A stretch of DNA of 64,000 nt, taken from Lepeophtheirus salmonis. Lineage: Eukaryota; Arthropoda; Copepoda; Siphonostomatoida; Caligidae. Positions 62,470-64,000 of this stretch are shown here, one piece after another. The notes under the pieces are model-generated. The model searched no databases and was not told where the DNA came from. It was given only the letters and a program-made list of their open reading frames with translations. Every line of letters begins with the position of its first letter. Within the stretch, counting starts at the first letter, position 1. The stretch is from NCBI RefSeq assembly GCF_016086655.4, contig NC_052137.2, forward strand, positions 36,910,007-36,974,006. The letters are read 5' to 3'. A program made the position numbers and the translations under genes.

Positions 62470-63327
62470 CTGAAAATTTTTTACTTGGCGCCATTCGAAA
62501 AAAATGACGAAAAGCTACAATTTGATGTTTGTTTTGTTTTTCTGCATCAAAAATGTCCGAGCAACTAGAAAAATGGCAGAGAGTGTGCGGAGGAGATCGC
62601 CTATCTTGCTGCTGTCGGCCGCCACGACACCGAGGACCATGTCCTGAGCTGAATATTTGGTCTTGAAGGGACCCTCGACCTGAATCAAGAGCTGAGGCCG
62701 TGGGACCCTTCAGGACCAAACATTTAGCTCAGGATATGGTCCTCAGTGTCGTAGCGGCCGACGGCAGTATGATACCTTCTACTTCTTCAAAGCCAACGAG
62801 AAAGTGAACACGGACGTCTATTACGTACAAGGTTCTCACGTACCATTTCTTCCCATGGTTGAAGAGCATGTTCCCCAGGGACAACTATGTGTTTACTCAC
62901 GGCGGCGCCCCGGTACACACGTCCAAAAAGGTGCAGCATTTCTGTAGAGAGAACATGGCTGCCTTCTGGGTGGCAGACTTCTGGCCTTCGTCCTCGCCCG
63001 AGTGAACCCTCTGGACTTTGCTGTTTGGAGCGTCTTGAAGGCAGACAAACAAGACTGTCTCTCCCGAATGTCGATGGCCTGAAGGCTGTGCTCATAGAGG
63101 AGGGGAACAACTTGTCCTCAGACTTTAGCAAGGCCAGTTATACTTCTGTTCGTCTCCGTATTGAAGCAATCATTCAGAATGGGTAGGGATATATTGAATA
63201 AAAAGTGTAGAAATGGTTGAATGACCAACTTTTGCTTCAAAAGTTTGCCATAAAAATGGCACAAAATAAAAATAAGGAAAAGCGAACAAGGCTTTTATTC
63301 ATTTTTAATTTTTGAGTCCTCGCCCTG
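62470..63327 (+). mobile_element. mariner relic, GC-richer than surroundings
   Basis: Plus-strand frames contain FTHGGAPVHTSKKVQHFCRE (second acidic block region, with Gly in place of Asp), AAFWVADFWPSSSPE (third block start), and NNLSSDFSKASYTSVRLRIE (C-terminus). The 3' end gagtcctcgccctg before TA (63328-63329) matches, as reverse complement, the TIR of the 640-bp element (cagggtgagga). The 5' TIR is not seen. The body is clearly GC-richer than its neighbours, suggesting recent arrival. Confidence 0.65.
62609..62767. repeat. 66-bp-arm hairpin inside the mariner relic
   Basis: Arms 62609-62674 and 62702-62767 are reverse complements with 8 mismatches in 66 bp, 7 of them transitions, around a 27-base loop. 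The arm contains gtcggccgccacgacacc and its inverse. It looks like a local inverted duplication of transposase sequence. Confidence 0.85.
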
Positions 63328-63359
63328 TATATATAGAGTAGGATATGAGTTTGTTTCTA

Positions 63360-63460
63360 ACCTCTTACAGCTGCTCGCAGCTGATCAAATGAAACGTCAT
63401 AGCAGCTAAGTTGCTCTCCTCTTAAACATTTTAAAATTTTGAGGATTACCTCATTCATTT
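63360..63460 (-). repeat. dispersed repeat family S, inverted head
   Basis: acagctgctcgcagctgatc, then acgtcatagcagctaagttg and aaacattttaaaattttgag are the reverse complement of the family head at 32262. Confidence 0.6.
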
Positions 63461-63693
63461 TCTGTTTTCTTTTATATATACATACCGGCAGGGTATGCTT
63501 TATACATCCCTGTACATACCCCCAATGTACCGACCCAGAGTGAGCCCAGTTTCTTTTCAGCATTTTTTAGGATGGAATTTTTGATGTTGTTGTTGGTAAC
63601 CTGAAGAAAGTTTTTTATATAATAAAATAGTCTGCTCATAAATGATGCTGTTTGACTTAGTGTAGAATTGAGAATGAATATGGAGTCATTCTT

Positions 63694-64000
63694 CAAGGGC
63701 GCCTTAATGGGATGGCTGAAGCAGTTGTAGCCTCCCCTCTCCCCCAAATTAAGAAAGTTTTTCTTCTTACTAAAAAAAAAAAAATTGAAATTTCTTAAAA
63801 AAAATGTAATATATAAAATTTAATTGAATTTTTCAAATGTTGGTCCAAAAATTAAAAAAAACTTGTTTATGTTAAAACTATGAGTTTTTCAAATTTTCAG
63901 GAGATCCATTAAAAAAGTTCATAGCTATTCATAGAAATATTTGAATTTTTCTTCAAAAAAATTTCTATTAGAAATTGTGTGTGTGTGCAAAATTTGTTTA
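63694..64000 (+). mobile_element. T-rich minisatellite element (family P), cut by window end
   Basis: Starts caagggcgccttaatgggat followed by ggctgaagcagttgtagcct and T/A-run units (catagctattcatagaaata). The right end lies beyond the window. Confidence 0.5.

Noticed and set aside
1..64000. CRISPR arrays, bacterial operons, phage or plasmid functions
   Set aside because: No regularly spaced identical repeats, ribosome-binding sites or dense ORFs; introns and poly(A) signals show a eukaryotic genome.

Overview
This window is AT-rich, repeat-dense eukaryotic DNA with short GT-AG introns, poly(A) signals, many decayed Tc1/mariner copies and no bacterial-style gene packing. The mix of mariner ends and the dispersed CAGGGGCGTCCGCAGG-type elements suggests a copepod crustacean, most likely a caligid sea louse such as Lepeophtheirus. 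That assignment is pattern recognition, not a database match.

Two well-supported protein genes are present. On the minus strand (16092 down to 13701) lies a multi-exon gene for a protein with three U1/matrin-type (JAZ-like) zinc fingers, of the ZNF385/ZNF346/ZMAT kind. Every splice junction keeps frame and gives a 565 or 586 residue product, depending on one 63-nt optional intron. On the plus strand (49860-51003) lies a two-exon gene for a secreted neutral-sphingomyelinase-like enzyme of the endonuclease/exonuclease/phosphatase fold (355 residues with a signal peptide). A third locus (56603-56836) is an intact 77-codon ORF inside a 523-bp insert with a poly(A) signal, an A-rich tail and a 9-bp target-site duplication: a retrocopy of a small mRNA.

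The rest is mobile and decayed sequence. 0-11 kb: a TIR-bounded mariner (1293-2529), a possible TIR element (2651-3413), a mariner C-terminal relic, and a mariner (7228-10278) split by a LINE fragment. 11-13.2 kb: dispersed repeats and a 384-bp MITE. 13.5-16.1 kb: the zinc-finger gene. 16.9-37 kb: gene-poor sequence with six copies of an element family carrying an internal T-rich minisatellite, two minisatellites, hAT-like MITEs and further mariner relics. 38.3-38.8 kb: a stop-riddled acidic-repeat pseudogene. 40.9-45.5 kb: a 640-bp mariner deletion derivative and a very large inverted repeat (two 919-bp arms, about 97% identical by eye, 1143-bp spacer). 45.5-49.8 kb: nothing recognised. 49.8-51.3 kb: the sphingomyelinase-like gene. 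53-64 kb: possible isolated exons, a decayed coding locus on the minus strand (58.5-60.6 kb), the retrocopy, and a mariner relic containing a 66-bp-arm hairpin.

No functional interaction between the two main genes can be inferred. No rRNA, intact tRNA, CRISPR or operon is visible. Gene boundaries come from reading splice signals and frame by eye, not from transcripts.
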